Below, in pieces: positions 9,338-19,023 of a stretch of 64,000 bases of DNA; position 1 is the first letter of the stretch, and each line of letters begins with the position of its first letter. Both the position numbers and the translations under genes were made by a program. Under the pieces are notes generated by a model, which saw only the letters and a list, made by a program, of their open reading frames with translations, did not search any database and had not been told where the DNA came from. The DNA is from Mesorhizobium sp. B2-4-15. GTDB lineage: Bacteria; Pseudomonadota; Alphaproteobacteria; Rhizobiales; Rhizobiaceae. The stretch spans positions 310,001 to 374,000 of the forward strand of contig NZ_VFUZ01000002.1 in assembly GCF_006658505.1 (NCBI RefSeq), given 5' to 3'.

Positions 9338-9391
9338 GTTGCAACGGTGATTATAACGTGCCGCGTTGCTCGTTACAACAAAAATTATAAC
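9338..9391 (-). promoter_or_regulatory. Repeat-rich promoter/operator region of the toxin-antitoxin pair
   Basis: An AT-rich patch just upstream of the antitoxin start. It holds the palindrome GTTGCAAC (9338-9345), a related GTTG-CTC-GTTACAAC string (about 9365-9379), and the octamer ATTATAAC twice (9350-9357 and 9384-9391). AbrB-fold antitoxins often bind such short repeats to autoregulate. The second ATTATAAC runs into the last codons and stop of the upstream mutase gene. Operator function is inferred. Confidence 0.4.
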
Positions 9392-11517
9392 TTGTAGCCT
9401 TCTGCCAACAACCTGTCCATCAACCGATCCGCCGCCTCCGGAATAACAGTTCCCGGCGGAAAGATTTCCGCGGCACCAGCTTGCAGCACCGCATGATAAT
9501 CCTGTGGCGGGATGACGCCCCCGGCCACGATCAGCATGTCGCCGTGGCCGAGTTTTTTCAGCGCGTCGCGCAATTCGGGGATCAGCGTCAGGTGCCCTGC
9601 CGCCAGCGACGACGCGCCGATGACATGGACATCATGCTCGACCGCCAGCTTCGCAATCTCCTCCGGCGTCTGGAACATCGCGCCGACGGTGACGTCGAAG
9701 CCGAGGTCGGCGAAGGCGGTGGCGATCACCTTCTGCCCCCGGTCATGGCCATCCTGTCCCATCTTGGCAACGAGAATGCGCGGCCTGCCGCCGGTTTTTT
9801 TCTCGAAAGCAGCAAGCTTGTCCTGCAGCCCATCGACCACTGGATTGTCGCCAAGCGCCTTGCGATAGACACCGGAAATGGTCTGTACGGTGGCGACGTG
9901 CCGGCCAAAGGCTCTTTCCAGCGCGTACGAGATTTCGCCGACCGTGGCATTGGCGCGCGCGGCGCGGATGGCGAATTCCAGGAGGTTCTCATTGCCTTGC
10001 GTGGCACGGGTCAGCGCGTCGAGCGCGCTTTCCACGGCGGCGACATCGCGCGTGCCCTTCAGATGCTGCAGCTTCGACAATTGCCGGGCTCTCACCTCGG
10101 CATTGTCGATCTTCAGCACATCGACCTCGATGTCGGTCTCCGGGCGATGCGCATTGACCCCGACCAGCATCTGCTCGCCGGAATCGATGCGCGCCTGCGT
10201 GCGTGCAGCCGCTTCCTCGATGCGCAGCTTCGGAATGCCCTGTTCGGTCGCGGCGGCCATGCCGCCAAGCGCCTCGACCTCCTCGATATGGGTCAGCGTG
10301 CGCGCCGCCAGATCATGGGTGAGCCGTTCGAGATAGGCCGATCCGCCCCACGGATCGATGATGCGCGTGGTTCCGGATTCCTTCTGCAGGATGAGCTGCG
10401 TGTTGCGGGCGATGCGGGCCGAATGGTCGGTCGGCAGCGCCATCGCCTCGTCGAAGGAGTTGGTGTGCAGCGACTGCGTGTGGCCTTGCGTGGCCGCCAT
10501 CGCCTCGATCATGGTGCGGATGATGTTGTTATAGGGATCCTGCGCCGTCAGCGACCAGCCGGAGGTCTGGCTATGGGTGCGCAGCGACAGAGAGCGCTCG
10601 TCCTTCGGCGCGAAATTCTTCTCTATCAAGGTCGCCCATAGCAGGCGCGCGGCCCTGAGCTTGGCCACTTCCATGAAGAAATTCATGCCGATCGCCCAGA
10701 AGAAGGACAGGCGTGGCGCGAAGCGGTCGATATCGAGGCCAGCCGCGACGCCGGCACGGGCATATTCGATGCCGTCGGCGATCGTATAGGCGAGTTCCAG
10801 GTCGGCGGTCGCGCCGGCCTCCTGCATGTGGTAGCCGGAGATCGATATCGAATTGAACTTCGGCATGTTCTTCGAGGTGTAGGAGAAGATGTCCGAAACG
10901 ATCCGCATCGAGGGTTTCGGCGGATAGATGTAGGTGTTGCGGACCATGAACTCCTTCAGAATGTCGTTCTGAATGGTCCCGGCCAGATCCTTCTGCGCAA
11001 CGCCCTGTTCTTCCGCCGCGACGATATAGAGCGCCATGATCGGCAGCACCGCGCCGTTCATCGTCATCGACACGGTCATGTCGCCGAGCGGGATGCCATC
11101 GAACAGTTGCCGCATGTCGAGTATGGAATCGATGGCGACGCCCGCCATGCCGACGTCGCCCGCGACGCGCGGATGATCGCTGTCATAGCCGCGATGCGTG
11201 GCGAGATCGAACGCAACCGACAGGCCTTTCTGACCGGCGGCAAGATTGCGCCGGTAAAAGGCGTTGGATTCCTCCGCCGTCGAGAATCCGGCATATTGCC
11301 GGATCGTCCAGGGCTGCTGGACATACATCGTCGGGTAGGGGCCGCGCACGAAGGGCGGCAGGCCCGGATAGGTATCGAGATGCGGCAGGCCCTTGAGGTC
11401 GCCCTGGCTGTACAGATGCTTGACGACAAGACCTTCGGGCGTCATCCGCTGGCCCTTGATCTCTTCCGATGCGCGGTGCGGCGGCACCCAGCCGATCTGA
11501 CTGAAATCCGGAATCAA
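9385..11517 (-). CDS. Methylmalonyl-CoA mutase, large (catalytic, B12-binding) subunit
   Basis: Adenosylcobalamin-dependent interconversion of methylmalonyl-CoA and succinyl-CoA, used in propionyl-CoA disposal. It has 710 residues, the expected size. The N-terminal TIM-barrel substrate domain includes [19 protein letters not shown] and [19 protein letters not shown]. The C-terminal cobalamin domain has the DGHDRG motif (His near 591, lower cobalt ligand). The TTG at 11517 overlaps the small-subunit stop by 4 bases (TTGA); frames extending further are inside the small-subunit gene. The chaperone meaB is not in the window. Confidence 0.95.
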   Translation of the reverse strand: MIPDFSQIGWVPPHRASEEIKGQRMTPEGLVVKHLYSQGDLKGLPHLDTYPGLPPFVRGPYPTMYVQQPWTIRQYAGFSTAEESNAFYRRNLAAGQKGLSVAFDLATHRGYDSDHPRVAGDVGMAGVAIDSILDMRQLFDGIPLGDMTVSMTMNGAVLPIMALYIVAAEEQGVAQKDLAGTIQNDILKEFMVRNTYIYPPKPSMRIVSDIFSYTSKNMPKFNSISISGYHMQEAGATADLELAYTIADGIEYARAGVAAGLDIDRFAPRLSFFWAIGMNFFMEVAKLRAARLLWATLIEKNFAPKDERSLSLRTHSQTSGWSLTAQDPYNNIIRTMIEAMAATQGHTQSLHTNSFDEAMALPTDHSARIARNTQLILQKESGTTRIIDPWGGSAYLERLTHDLAARTLTHIEEVEALGGMAAATEQGIPKLRIEEAAARTQARIDSGEQMLVGVNAHRPETDIEVDVLKIDNAEVRARQLSKLQHLKGTRDVAAVESALDALTRATQGNENLLEFAIRAARANATVGEISYALERAFGRHVATVQTISGVYRKALGDNPVVDGLQDKLAAFEKKTGGRPRILVAKMGQDGHDRGQKVIATAFADLGFDVTVGAMFQTPEEIAKLAVEHDVHVIGASSLAAGHLTLIPELRDALKKLGHGDMLIVAGGVIPPQDYHAVLQAGAAEIFPPGTVIPEAADRLMDRLLAEGYKL

Positions 11518-12956
11518 GATGCGGCCCCGATGGATTGGTCGATGCGGACCGGGAACAGCGGTTCGCAAAGCACGACGCCTTCAGTGAAGGCAGGGCGCCG
11601 TTCGGCGTCGAGCGTCTCGACCGGACGCTCGCTTTTCAGCGGATAGAGCGTGGTGCCGATGATCGCCCGCTCGCCCACCTTGAAGGCGGCTTCGCGCCGA
11701 GCGGCCGCCGTGCGGACGCGTTGCTGGATATGTCCTTGCTGAAGGCTGGACAGCACACCCCCCTCGGCCTCGATCGCCTGCAATTCCGCCCATGCCGCAG
11801 CGCAAAGATCTGATGTCAGCGCTTCCACCGCGCCGGAACCATAGGCAGGATCGGCGACATGATCGATGTGGCTTTCATTGGCCATGATCAGCTGCGCGTT
11901 GCGTGCGACGCGGCGGGCAAAAGGCGCCGGCAGGCCGTGCGCGATCGTATGCGGCAGGATGGAGATCGAATCGGCTCCCCCCGCCGCCGCCGCGAAGCAG
12001 CCGATCGTCGTGCGCAGGATGTTGGTCTCCGGATCCAATGCCGTCATCATGCGGAATGATGTCTCGGCATGGATATTGGCCGTGGAGTTGGGGATCGAAC
12101 AGGCTTCCTGCACCCGTGCCCAAAGCCTGCGCAAGGCCCGCACCTTGGCCATCGACAGGAACTGGTCCTGGTCGACACTCAGCGCGAAGCCGATATGAGG
12201 TGCCGCATAGACGAGCGGCTGCCGGGCTTTTTCGAACATTCTCAGATACGAGACCGCCGAAGCCAGCATGATGCCGAGTTCCTGCGCTTCCGTGGCACCG
12301 GCATTGTGGAAGACGCGCCCGTCCGCTTCCAGAAGCACACCGGGAACGTCCATCGAGAAGAAATGCGCCAGCGACTGCGGCATCGATTCCTGCAATGCCT
12401 CGATCGACATGCGAAGCCGGCCGGTGCCCGCAAGGATCGCCGCCGGATCGATGCCGAAGGAGAGGTTGAGTTTTGCCGGATCGGAGCGGCGCTTGCTCAG
12501 GAACGCCACCAGCCAGTCGGCCATGGGGCGGCTCCACGGATGGGTGTCGATGCGGATCTGGACCCGGTTGAGGGGCACGCCCTCCAGCACCGTTTCAAGC
12601 GCCTGCGCAGTCCTGGGCAGGCCGTAGCCGAATGCGTTCGGAGCACCTTCGAAGACGAGCGACAGTCCGGTCGCGCCCTGCGCGATATCATCCAGGACCT
12701 GGGCCTTGGCACGATCGACATCTGGGTCGTCGACGCGCTGACTGACGATCCAGGACGATCGGGGATTCGCGCGTACGATCGGTTCAGCTCCGGTCGCACG
12801 CTCGTGGAGTGGCTCGATGCGGATGTTGTCGTCGGTGTGCGAAACCAGCTTTTCCTCGAAGGACGCCCCGGCCAACGCCTTTTCCGCCAAGGCCAGCCAT
12901 CGCAGGCGTTCGGCATTCGCCGGTTCAACATCCCTGGTCAAGGCTCCAGCGCCCAT
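11514..12956 (-). CDS. Methylmalonyl-CoA mutase, small subunit
   Basis: A 480-residue non-catalytic partner of the mutase. It shares the barrel fold (for example [23 protein letters not shown] and [25 protein letters not shown]) but has no cobalamin-binding DxHxxG motif, as expected for MutA-type chains. Translation starts at the ATG at 12956 behind GAGGAAG. It is the first gene of the two-gene operon and is coupled to the large subunit by a 4-base overlap. The 274 bases between it and the divergent ATPase gene contain no convincing ORF; I looked for and did not see a cobalamin riboswitch core. Confidence 0.93.
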   Translation of the reverse strand: MGAGALTRDVEPANAERLRWLALAEKALAGASFEEKLVSHTDDNIRIEPLHERATGAEPIVRANPRSSWIVSQRVDDPDVDRAKAQVLDDIAQGATGLSLVFEGAPNAFGYGLPRTAQALETVLEGVPLNRVQIRIDTHPWSRPMADWLVAFLSKRRSDPAKLNLSFGIDPAAILAGTGRLRMSIEALQESMPQSLAHFFSMDVPGVLLEADGRVFHNAGATEAQELGIMLASAVSYLRMFEKARQPLVYAAPHIGFALSVDQDQFLSMAKVRALRRLWARVQEACSIPNSTANIHAETSFRMMTALDPETNILRTTIGCFAAAAGGADSISILPHTIAHGLPAPFARRVARNAQLIMANESHIDHVADPAYGSGAVEALTSDLCAAAWAELQAIEAEGGVLSSLQQGHIQQRVRTAAARREAAFKVGERAIIGTTLYPLKSERPVETLDAERRPAFTEGVVLCEPLFPVRIDQSIGAAS

Positions 12957-13230
12957 CCATCTTCCTCATTTACGTGGCCGCACCAGCCCGGAGCAGTTCA
13001 GTCTACGGTCACCGGTCGGTTATCGCAATGCACGACCAAGGTCTGAATTCGATCCATCGGATATAGGTCGGCTTGTGTGGACGAACCATGAACGATTGCC
13101 AAACACCAGCAAAATCCGCAAGCACGAAAAAACCGATCGCGACGATTGGCATTGTCGCTCCGCGATGGCCTCACTATACCTTCGGGCAAAGGCTGGCTTT
13201 TAGACACATCAGTTTGCGGAGACCCGGTAT

Positions 13231-14769
13231 ATGGCTGACGACACCAGTATTTTCATCGGCGCCAGCCGCAAGCCAGACGACAGCTATCAGCGTGCCGAAA
13301 ATCTGCTGCTGCAATACGGGAATCGTCACGGCCTGGTAACGGGTGCCACCGGCACCGGCAAGACCGTCACCTTGCAGATCCTGGCAGAAGGATTTTCGAA
13401 CGCCGGCGTGCCGGTGTTCTGCGCCGACATCAAGGGCGACCTGTCCGGCATCGCCATGATGGGCACGGCACAGGATTTTCTGGTCAAGCGCGCCGCGCAG
13501 GTCAAGCTCGATCCTTACGATTTCCAGGAGTTCCCCGTCATCTTCTGGGACCTGTTCGGTGAGCAGGGTCACCCCATCCGCGCCACCATTTCCGAGATGG
13601 GTCCCTTGCTTCTGTCGCGGCTGATGAACCTCACCGAAGCGCAGGAAGGCATCATGAACATTGCCTTCCGCATTGCCGATGAAGACGGCCTGCTGCTGCT
13701 CGACCTCAAGGACCTGCAGGCGCTGCTGGCTAACATCGCGGAGCGCGCCGACGAGATCAGCGCCCGCTACGGCAATGTCACCAAGCCGTCGGTGGGGGCC
13801 ATCCAGCGCACGTTGCTGGTGCTGGAGAGCCAAGGCGCGGCGAACTTCTTCGGCGAGCCGGCGTTGCGGATTTCCGACATCATGCGCACCACGCGTGACG
13901 GCCGCGGCGCCATCAGCGTTCTGGCCGCCGACAAGCTGATGATGAACCCGCGCCTCTACGCGACCTTCCTGCTCTGGCTGATGTCGGAGCTGTTCGAGGA
14001 ACTGCCGGAGGTCGGCGACCCCGACAAGCCGAAGCTGGTTTTCTTCTTCGATGAGGCGCATCTGCTGTTCGACGAGGCGCCAAAGGTGCTGATCGACCGC
14101 GTGGAACAGGTGGTGCGTCTGATCCGTTCGAAGGGCGTCGGCGTCTATTTCGTCACGCAAAACCCCCTGGACATCCCCGAGAAGGTGCTGGCCCAGCTCG
14201 GCAATCGTGTCCAGCACGCACTGCGCGCCTATACACCGCGTGAGCAGCAGGCGGTGAGGACGGCGGCCGAAACGTTCCGTCCCAATCCTGATTTCGACTG
14301 CGCCACCGCCATCACCCAGCTCGCCACCGGCGAGGCGCTGGTTTCGACGCTGGAGGCCAAGGGCGTTCCATCCATGGTGCAACGCACGCTGATCCGTCCG
14401 CCATCCTCGCGCCTCGGCCCGATCAAGCCGGACGAGCGCCGCCAGCTGATCGCGGAGAGCCCGGTTGCCGGCCAGTACGACCAGGTCATCGACCGCGAGT
14501 CAGCCTTCGAAATCCTGCAGAAGAAAGCCAAGGAGGCGCAGGATGCCGAACAGCAGGCGGGCAGCGGTGGCTCGCGCTGGACCATTCCAGGCTTTGGCGA
14601 TGATGATTCCGCGCCGCGGTCCGGCGGCAGGCGCGCGCCGGCGCCGCGCCCCTCCAATCGTCAGACGGTGGCGGAGGCCGCGATCAAGTCGGTGGTGCGC
14701 TCGGTCGGCTCGTCGGTTGGACGCGCCATCGTGCGCGGGATTCTGGGCAGTCTTTCAAGAGGCCGCTGA
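13231..14769 (+). CDS. HerA-like helicase/ATPase (DUF853, YjgR-type)
   Basis: A 512-residue P-loop ATPase of the HerA/FtsK group. Walker A is [12 protein letters not shown] (about 39-50), Walker B is [12 protein letters not shown] (about 271-282), and a sensor region [24 protein letters not shown] follows. The C-terminal 80 residues are low-complexity ([12 protein letters not shown]) and end in a glycine/serine-rich helix. E. coli YjgR is the familiar homologue; its role is not established, and archaeal HerA works with NurA in DNA end resection. No nuclease partner is adjacent. A hairpin at 14802-14837 follows the stop. Confidence 0.85.
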   Translation: MADDTSIFIGASRKPDDSYQRAENLLLQYGNRHGLVTGATGTGKTVTLQILAEGFSNAGVPVFCADIKGDLSGIAMMGTAQDFLVKRAAQVKLDPYDFQEFPVIFWDLFGEQGHPIRATISEMGPLLLSRLMNLTEAQEGIMNIAFRIADEDGLLLLDLKDLQALLANIAERADEISARYGNVTKPSVGAIQRTLLVLESQGAANFFGEPALRISDIMRTTRDGRGAISVLAADKLMMNPRLYATFLLWLMSELFEELPEVGDPDKPKLVFFFDEAHLLFDEAPKVLIDRVEQVVRLIRSKGVGVYFVTQNPLDIPEKVLAQLGNRVQHALRAYTPREQQAVRTAAETFRPNPDFDCATAITQLATGEALVSTLEAKGVPSMVQRTLIRPPSSRLGPIKPDERRQLIAESPVAGQYDQVIDRESAFEILQKKAKEAQDAEQQAGSGGSRWTIPGFGDDDSAPRSGGRRAPAPRPSNRQTVAEAAIKSVVRSVGSSVGRAIVRGILGSLSRGR

Positions 14770-14801
14770 GCCCCGCACCAGTCAGTCAGCAAAGCTGGCT
14801 T

Positions 14802-14837
14802 ATGGCGCCGCGAGTTCCTTCGGACGCGCGGCGCCAT
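14802..14837. terminator. Convergent bidirectional hairpin terminator
   Basis: A perfect 11-bp inverted repeat ATGGCGCCGCG / CGCGGCGCCAT with a 14-base loop. It lies between the ends of the HerA-like gene (plus) and the L,D-transpeptidase gene (minus). There is no strong T-run on either side, so it may be an imperfect or Rho-assisted terminator. Confidence 0.6.
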
Positions 14838-14860
14838 GCATTTCCGTAGGCGCGATCGGA

Positions 14861-15685
14861 TTAGAAAATCGCGTCGGTTACCGCTTTGACCGGTCCAAGC
14901 AATACCGATCCGTCCGGCACGCCGGCGTCGATCGGGATGGCCTTGTGGTTCGCAGTCGCGACCATCGGCTGGCGGGCGTCGCTGGTCACGATGACCGGGG
15001 TCTTCTGGGGCACGCGGTCGTAGAGGTCGATGATGTCCTGGTTCATCAGGCGTACGCAGCCCGACGACACCGATTTGCCGATCGAGCGCCATTCCGGCGA
15101 GCCGTGCAGGCGATAAAGCGTGTCGACATTGCCCTGGAAGAGGTAGAGCGCACGCGCACCGAGCGGGTTCTTCAAACCGCCGGGCATGCCGCCATTGTCG
15201 GCGCTGTACTGCTTCAATTCCGGCTGCCGGGCGATCATTTCATCCGGCGGCGTCCACTTCGGCCATTTCTGCTTCCACTGGACGACGGCATCTCCCGACC
15301 ATTCGAAGCCGGCGCGGCCAAGGCCGACGCCATAGCGGATGGCTTGGCCGCCCGGACGAACCAGATAGAGGAAGTGGCCTGTCGTATCGACGACGATGGT
15401 TCCCGGCTTCTGGCCGGTCGGGTCGGGAACGATCTGGCGCAGGAACTGCGGATCGATCCTGTCGACGGGGATGGCCGGCAGATCGAAGCCGCCATCGCTG
15501 ACAGCCGCGTACATCGAGGCATAGTCGGCCAGAGGCGGCTCGACATAGGTTGGCGGGGGAGGCTGAACCGGCCCAGGTCCGGTGGTGGCACACGCGGAAA
15601 CCGCGATCGAGGCTGCGCCCAGTGCTGCGGCGTTGAGGAAGCCGCGACGGCTCAGGCGATAGGATTCGATTTCGGTTATGGACAT
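14861..15685 (-). CDS. L,D-transpeptidase (YkuD/ErfK family), exported
   Basis: A periplasmic enzyme of 274 residues that forms 3-3 peptidoglycan cross-links or attaches proteins to the wall. The N-terminus contains SRRGFLNAA, a hydrophobic run and VSAC, combining a twin-arginine motif with a lipobox. The catalytic YkuD motif is HGSPEWRSIGKSVSSGCVRLMN, with the nucleophile cysteine in SSGCVR (about 214). A Pro-rich linker (GPGPVQPPPPTYVEPP) separates anchor and domain. The ATG at 15685 has AAGG about 6 bases upstream. A class A penicillin-binding protein lies elsewhere in the window but is not linked. Confidence 0.92.
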   Translation of the reverse strand: MSITEIESYRLSRRGFLNAAALGAASIAVSACATTGPGPVQPPPPTYVEPPLADYASMYAAVSDGGFDLPAIPVDRIDPQFLRQIVPDPTGQKPGTIVVDTTGHFLYLVRPGGQAIRYGVGLGRAGFEWSGDAVVQWKQKWPKWTPPDEMIARQPELKQYSADNGGMPGGLKNPLGARALYLFQGNVDTLYRLHGSPEWRSIGKSVSSGCVRLMNQDIIDLYDRVPQKTPVIVTSDARQPMVATANHKAIPIDAGVPDGSVLLGPVKAVTDAIF

Positions 15686-15859
15686 GGCTGCCTTCTTTAA
15701 GACTCAAATTCCAACAAAGCGTGAATTCGCTTGCCGCTACGCGGGTGCCTGACAACACCTGAGGCGATAGGCGGTTCCGATTCTGGCCCGAACGTGGACA
15801 AACAAAGGCGAAGCTGTGACCGCGCTGCCACTGTGGCGCCAGGGTCACAGGCAGTTGGC

Positions 15860-16519
15860 TTAGGCTGTGACAAGGGCTTCAAGGGACGGCAGGATCACGG
15901 TCGGCGGAAAGTCCCGGTATTCTTCGGGCTGATTGGAACGGTTGATCCAAACCGTGCGGAAACCGAATTTGGTGGCGCCCGCGATATCCCAGCGATTGGA
16001 GGACTGGAAGGAAACCGCGCCGGGGTAGAGCCGCCAGCCAGTGGCGACCATGTCATAGACCGCCGGATCGGTCTTGAAGCGCCGCACCGCATCGACGGAA
16101 TAGATCTCGTCCAGCACCTGGTCGAGCGCCGCGGACTTGACCGCCGCTTCCAGCATTTCGGGCGAGCCGTTGGAGAGGATCGCCAGCCTGGCACCCGAAG
16201 CCTTGAGCGCTTTCAGCACGGCCGGCACTTCCGGGTAGCAGTCCAGACGCCAATAGGCTTCCAGCAACCTGACCTTGAGGCTCGGATCGGCCGAAGGGAC
16301 CTTGCGCAAGGCGAAGTCGAGCGACTGTTCGGTCAACTGCCAGAAATCGGCATAGGCGCCCATCAGCGTGCGCACCCAGGAATATTCGAGCTGCTTGGCG
16401 CGCCAGATTTCGGACAGGAGCTGACCGTCCGGGCCGATCTGATCGGCATGGCGGCGCACGGCGGCATGCACGTCGAACAGCGTGCCATAGGCGTCGAAAA
16501 CATAGGCGGCATATTGCAT
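15860..16519 (-). CDS. Haloacid dehalogenase, type II (HAD superfamily)
   Basis: A 219-residue HAD hydrolase of the L-2-haloacid dehalogenase type. The nucleophile is in VFDAYGTLFD (Asp9 or so), motif II is ILSNGSPEML, motif III is the lysine in RRFKTDPAVYD, and motif IV is SSNRWDIAGATKFGF. These match 2-haloalkanoate dehalogenases, where Asp attacks the C-halogen bond. Substrate is inferred, and physiological phosphatase or glycolate-related roles are possible. The ATG at 16519 gives the family N-terminus; upstream in-frame residues do not look like a domain. It is monocistronic and divergent from the aminotransferase gene. Confidence 0.88.
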   Translation of the reverse strand: MQYAAYVFDAYGTLFDVHAAVRRHADQIGPDGQLLSEIWRAKQLEYSWVRTLMGAYADFWQLTEQSLDFALRKVPSADPSLKVRLLEAYWRLDCYPEVPAVLKALKASGARLAILSNGSPEMLEAAVKSAALDQVLDEIYSVDAVRRFKTDPAVYDMVATGWRLYPGAVSFQSSNRWDIAGATKFGFRTVWINRSNQPEEYRDFPPTVILPSLEALVTA

Positions 16520-16674
16520 GTCAACAGTTTTGAGGCGCGGCGCGGCAAGGCGCAAGCCTTGATTGCATCGCGCCGTCGCTGGCCTCAACAAAACTCCTTG
16601 ATGCTGGTTGACGGCGCCGGCTAAAGCATCTTCCAATGGCTGTCACACGAGATTGATCGGAACGGGACAACGCG

Positions 16675-17553
16675 ATGACATTGGCGGCAGCAGCGCAATC
16701 CGCGACATGGACTTTCGTCGATGGCGACTGGTACGAAGGCAACGTCGCCATTCTTGGACCGCGCAGCCATGCCATGTGGCTGGGCACCAGCGTGTTCGAC
16801 GGCGCTCGCTGGTTCGAAGGTGTGGCGCCCGACCTCGACCTCCACGCCAGCAGGGTGAACGCCTCGGCGATCGCTCTCGGCCTCAAGCCGAACATGACGC
16901 CCGAACAGATCGTCGGACTGACCTGGGACGGATTGAAGAAGTTCGATGGCAAGACGGCGGTCTATATCAGGCCGATGTATTGGGCCGAGCATGGCGGCTA
17001 CATTGGCGTGCCGGCCGATCCCGCATCGACACGCTTCTGCCTTTGCCTCTACGAATCGCCGATGATCGCGCCGACCGGCTTTTCCGTGACGGTGTCGCCG
17101 TTCCGGCGTCCGACCATCGAAACGATGCCGACCAACGCCAAGGCTGGTTGCCTCTATCCCAACAATGGCCGTGCCATCCTCGAAGCCAAGATGCGAGGCT
17201 TCGACAATGCGCTGGTTCTAGACATGCTGGGCAACGTCGCCGAGACCGGCAGCTCCAACATCTTCCTGGTCAAGGATGGCCACGTGCTGACGCCGGCGCC
17301 GAACGGCACCTTCCTGTCCGGCATCACGCGCTCGCGGACGATGACGTTGCTCGGCGACTATGGCTTCAGGACCGCCGAAAAGACGCTGTCGGTGCGCGAT
17401 TTCCTCGAAGCCGACGAGATCTTTTCGACCGGCAACCATTCCAAAGTGGTGCCGGTCACGCGCATCGAGGATCGCAACCTGCAACCCGGGCCGGTAGCCA
17501 AGAAAGCGCGTGAACTCTATTGGGATTGGGCGCATTCGACGCCGGCCAACTGA
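16675..17553 (+). CDS. Branched-chain amino acid aminotransferase-like, class IV PLP enzyme
   Basis: A 292-residue fold-type IV aminotransferase transferring the amino group between branched-chain amino acids and 2-oxoglutarate. Visible are the entry motif LGTSVFDGARWFEG, the PLP lysine in TNAKAGCLYPNNGRA, and the signature LGNVAETGSSNIFLV with phosphate-binding residues, then FLSGITRSR. Length is normal for the ilvE/D-amino-acid transaminase family. The exact substrate set (branched-chain amino acids against D-amino acid or 4-amino-4-deoxychorismate) cannot be fixed; overall it reads closest to IlvE. ACGGGACA precedes the ATG. Confidence 0.88.
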   Translation: MTLAAAAQSATWTFVDGDWYEGNVAILGPRSHAMWLGTSVFDGARWFEGVAPDLDLHASRVNASAIALGLKPNMTPEQIVGLTWDGLKKFDGKTAVYIRPMYWAEHGGYIGVPADPASTRFCLCLYESPMIAPTGFSVTVSPFRRPTIETMPTNAKAGCLYPNNGRAILEAKMRGFDNALVLDMLGNVAETGSSNIFLVKDGHVLTPAPNGTFLSGITRSRTMTLLGDYGFRTAEKTLSVRDFLEADEIFSTGNHSKVVPVTRIEDRNLQPGPVAKKARELYWDWAHSTPAN

Positions 17554-17578
17554 TCCCGTCCGGCGTTTTGTCGCAACG

Positions 17579-17599
17579 CGGTTTCGTTTTTGGAAACCG
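17579..17599 (+). terminator. Weak hairpin after the aminotransferase gene
   Basis: The inverted repeat CGGTTTC / GAAACCG with loop GTTTTTG lies 25 bases downstream of the aminotransferase stop and about 125 bases before sodB. There is no T-run after the stem. It may be a terminator or part of the sodB leader; the assignment is tentative. Confidence 0.3.
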
Positions 17600-17725
17600 T
17601 GTGACAGTTCGCCGGAACCCGCCTAGAAAGAGCGTCCGGCGCTTCATTTCGGAGTTGTCCGAGCCCGATCCAGACCTATCTTGATCCGGTATCCACACCG
17701 GATTTTCATCGAGGGAGTACCGTCC

Positions 17726-18328
17726 ATGGCTTTTGAATTGCCCGCTCTGCCTTACGACTACGAGGCCCTGCAGCCCTACATGTCGAAAGAGACGTTGGAA
17801 TATCACCACGACAAGCACCACAAGGCCTATGTCGACAACGGCAACAAACTGGCCGCGGAAGCCGGCATGGGCGACCTGTCGGTCGAAGAGGTGGTGAAAC
17901 AATCGTTCGGCAAGAATGCCGGCCTCTTCAATAATGCCGCGCAGCACTACAACCATATCCATTTCTGGAAGTGGATGAAGAAAGGCGGCGGCGGCAACAA
18001 GCTGCCCGGGGCTCTGCAGAAGGTGGTCGACAGCGACCTCGGCGGCTACGACAAGTTCAAGGCCGACTTCATCGCGGCCGGCACGACGCAGTTCGGTTCG
18101 GGCTGGGCCTGGGTTTCGGTCAAGGACGGCAAGCTGGCGATCTCGAAGACGCCGAACGGCGAGAACCCGCTCGTTCATGGCGCCTCGCCGATCCTCGGCG
18201 TCGATGTCTGGGAACACTCCTACTACATCGACTATCGCAACGCGCGGCCGAAATATCTTGAGGCCTTCGTCGATAGCCTGATCAACTGGGATCACGTTCT
18301 CGAGCTCTACGAAAAGGCCCGCGCATGA
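17726..18328 (+). CDS. sodB: Superoxide dismutase, Fe type (Fe/Mn family)
   Basis: Cytoplasmic dismutation of superoxide to hydrogen peroxide and oxygen. It has 200 residues. Metal ligands are His in LEYHHDKHHKAY (about 27), His in AAQHYNHIHFW (about 77), and Asp and His in DVWEHSYYIDY. The glutamine in FNNAAQH is typical of Fe-type enzymes; Mn enzymes have Gly there, so iron or cambialistic use is likely. The ATG at 17726 follows GAGGGAG. Downstream come palindromic elements, a terminator and two c-type cytochrome genes, so it is probably monocistronic. Confidence 0.96.
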   Translation: MAFELPALPYDYEALQPYMSKETLEYHHDKHHKAYVDNGNKLAAEAGMGDLSVEEVVKQSFGKNAGLFNNAAQHYNHIHFWKWMKKGGGGNKLPGALQKVVDSDLGGYDKFKADFIAAGTTQFGSGWAWVSVKDGKLAISKTPNGENPLVHGASPILGVDVWEHSYYIDYRNARPKYLEAFVDSLINWDHVLELYEKARA

Positions 18329-18330
18329 CG

Positions 18331-18354
18331 CCGAGAATCGGACACGATTCTCGG
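18331..18354. repeat. Perfect 10-bp palindrome; rhizobial-type intergenic repeat
   Basis: CCGAGAATCG-GACA-CGATTCTCGG is a perfect stem with a 4-base loop, starting 3 bases after the sodB stop. It is followed by GGATCATGCGCAGC and a second GC-rich inverted patch (about 18365-18410). The AATCGGACACGATT core resembles palindromic intergenic repeats I recall in Rhizobium and Mesorhizobium genomes. It may protect or end the sodB transcript; there is no T-run. Confidence 0.55.
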
Positions 18355-18424
18355 AAAGGATCATGCGCAGCGTCTTTTGCGCGCCAAGGGCGCGCGGTGC
18401 TGTAATAGCCTGATCGATCTTCGG

Positions 18425-18456
18425 AAAAGCCCCGGCAGCCCGGGGCTTTTCTTTTT
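18425..18456 (+). terminator. Rho-independent terminator downstream of sodB
   Basis: The stem AAAAGCCCCGG / CCGGGGCTTTT (11 bp) with loop CAGC is followed by CTTTTTC. It is a classical intrinsic terminator for transcription running from sodB, about 100 bases after its stop. Confidence 0.85.
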
Positions 18457-18576
18457 CTGCCTCGAGATCCGCGCCAGCAAGGGTCTGGAAAAGTCATCAG
18501 GAGGCAAAGGGAATATTCCGTTCGCCACATCCGTTTACGTCGTGTCCCCAAATGCCTTCATCACGGAGCCAATTGA

Positions 18577-19014
18577 ATGAGAAAGCTTATCGTCGCCATT
18601 TCCATGCTCGCAGTTGCCGGCTCGGCCGCGTTTGCGGACCCGATCCTCGATCGGCAAGCTCTGATGAAGGAACGCGGAAAGATCGTCGGCGGCCTGTCGA
18701 AAGTGGTCAAGGGGGAGGAGCCCTTTGATGCCGCTGCCGTACTGACGCAACTGCAGGCGCTGCAGGCGAATGCCGAGAAGTTCGATGTCGGCACCCTGTT
18801 TCCAGCGGGCAGCGATGCGGGCGATACCACGGCGGCGCCGAAAATCTGGGAAGACATGCCAGGCTTCAAGGCCGCGGAAGACAAATATCTCGCCGACGTC
18901 AAGGCGGCAACCGCCGCCACACCCGCCGATATCGATACATTGAAGACGAAATTCGGCGCCATCGCGTCCAATTGCGGCGCCTGCCACCAGAGCTATCGGG
19001 TGAAAAAAGGCTGA
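18577..19014 (+). CDS. Cytochrome c' / c556 family protein
   Basis: A periplasmic monohaem cytochrome of 145 residues. It has a signal peptide (MRKLIVAISMLAVAGSAAFA, cleavage before DPILD), a four-helix bundle with the early methionine region (RQALMKERG), and the haem site CGACHQSYR near the C-terminus, the pattern of class II cytochromes. These act in NO/oxygen binding or electron transfer. CGGAG is 9 bases before the ATG. A dihaem cytochrome gene follows 9 bases after the stop, so they are co-transcribed and probably work together. Both depend on the Ccm system encoded at 44934-49007. Confidence 0.92.
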   Translation: MRKLIVAISMLAVAGSAAFADPILDRQALMKERGKIVGGLSKVVKGEEPFDAAAVLTQLQALQANAEKFDVGTLFPAGSDAGDTTAAPKIWEDMPGFKAAEDKYLADVKAATAATPADIDTLKTKFGAIASNCGACHQSYRVKKG

Positions 19015-19023
19015 TAACGGGCA

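Noticed and set aside
12957..13230. Cobalamin riboswitch upstream of the methylmalonyl-CoA mutase genes
   Set aside because: I searched the mutA leader on the minus strand and did not find the conserved B12-box (GCCACTG core) or the expected stems. The short ORFs in this interval also have no support.
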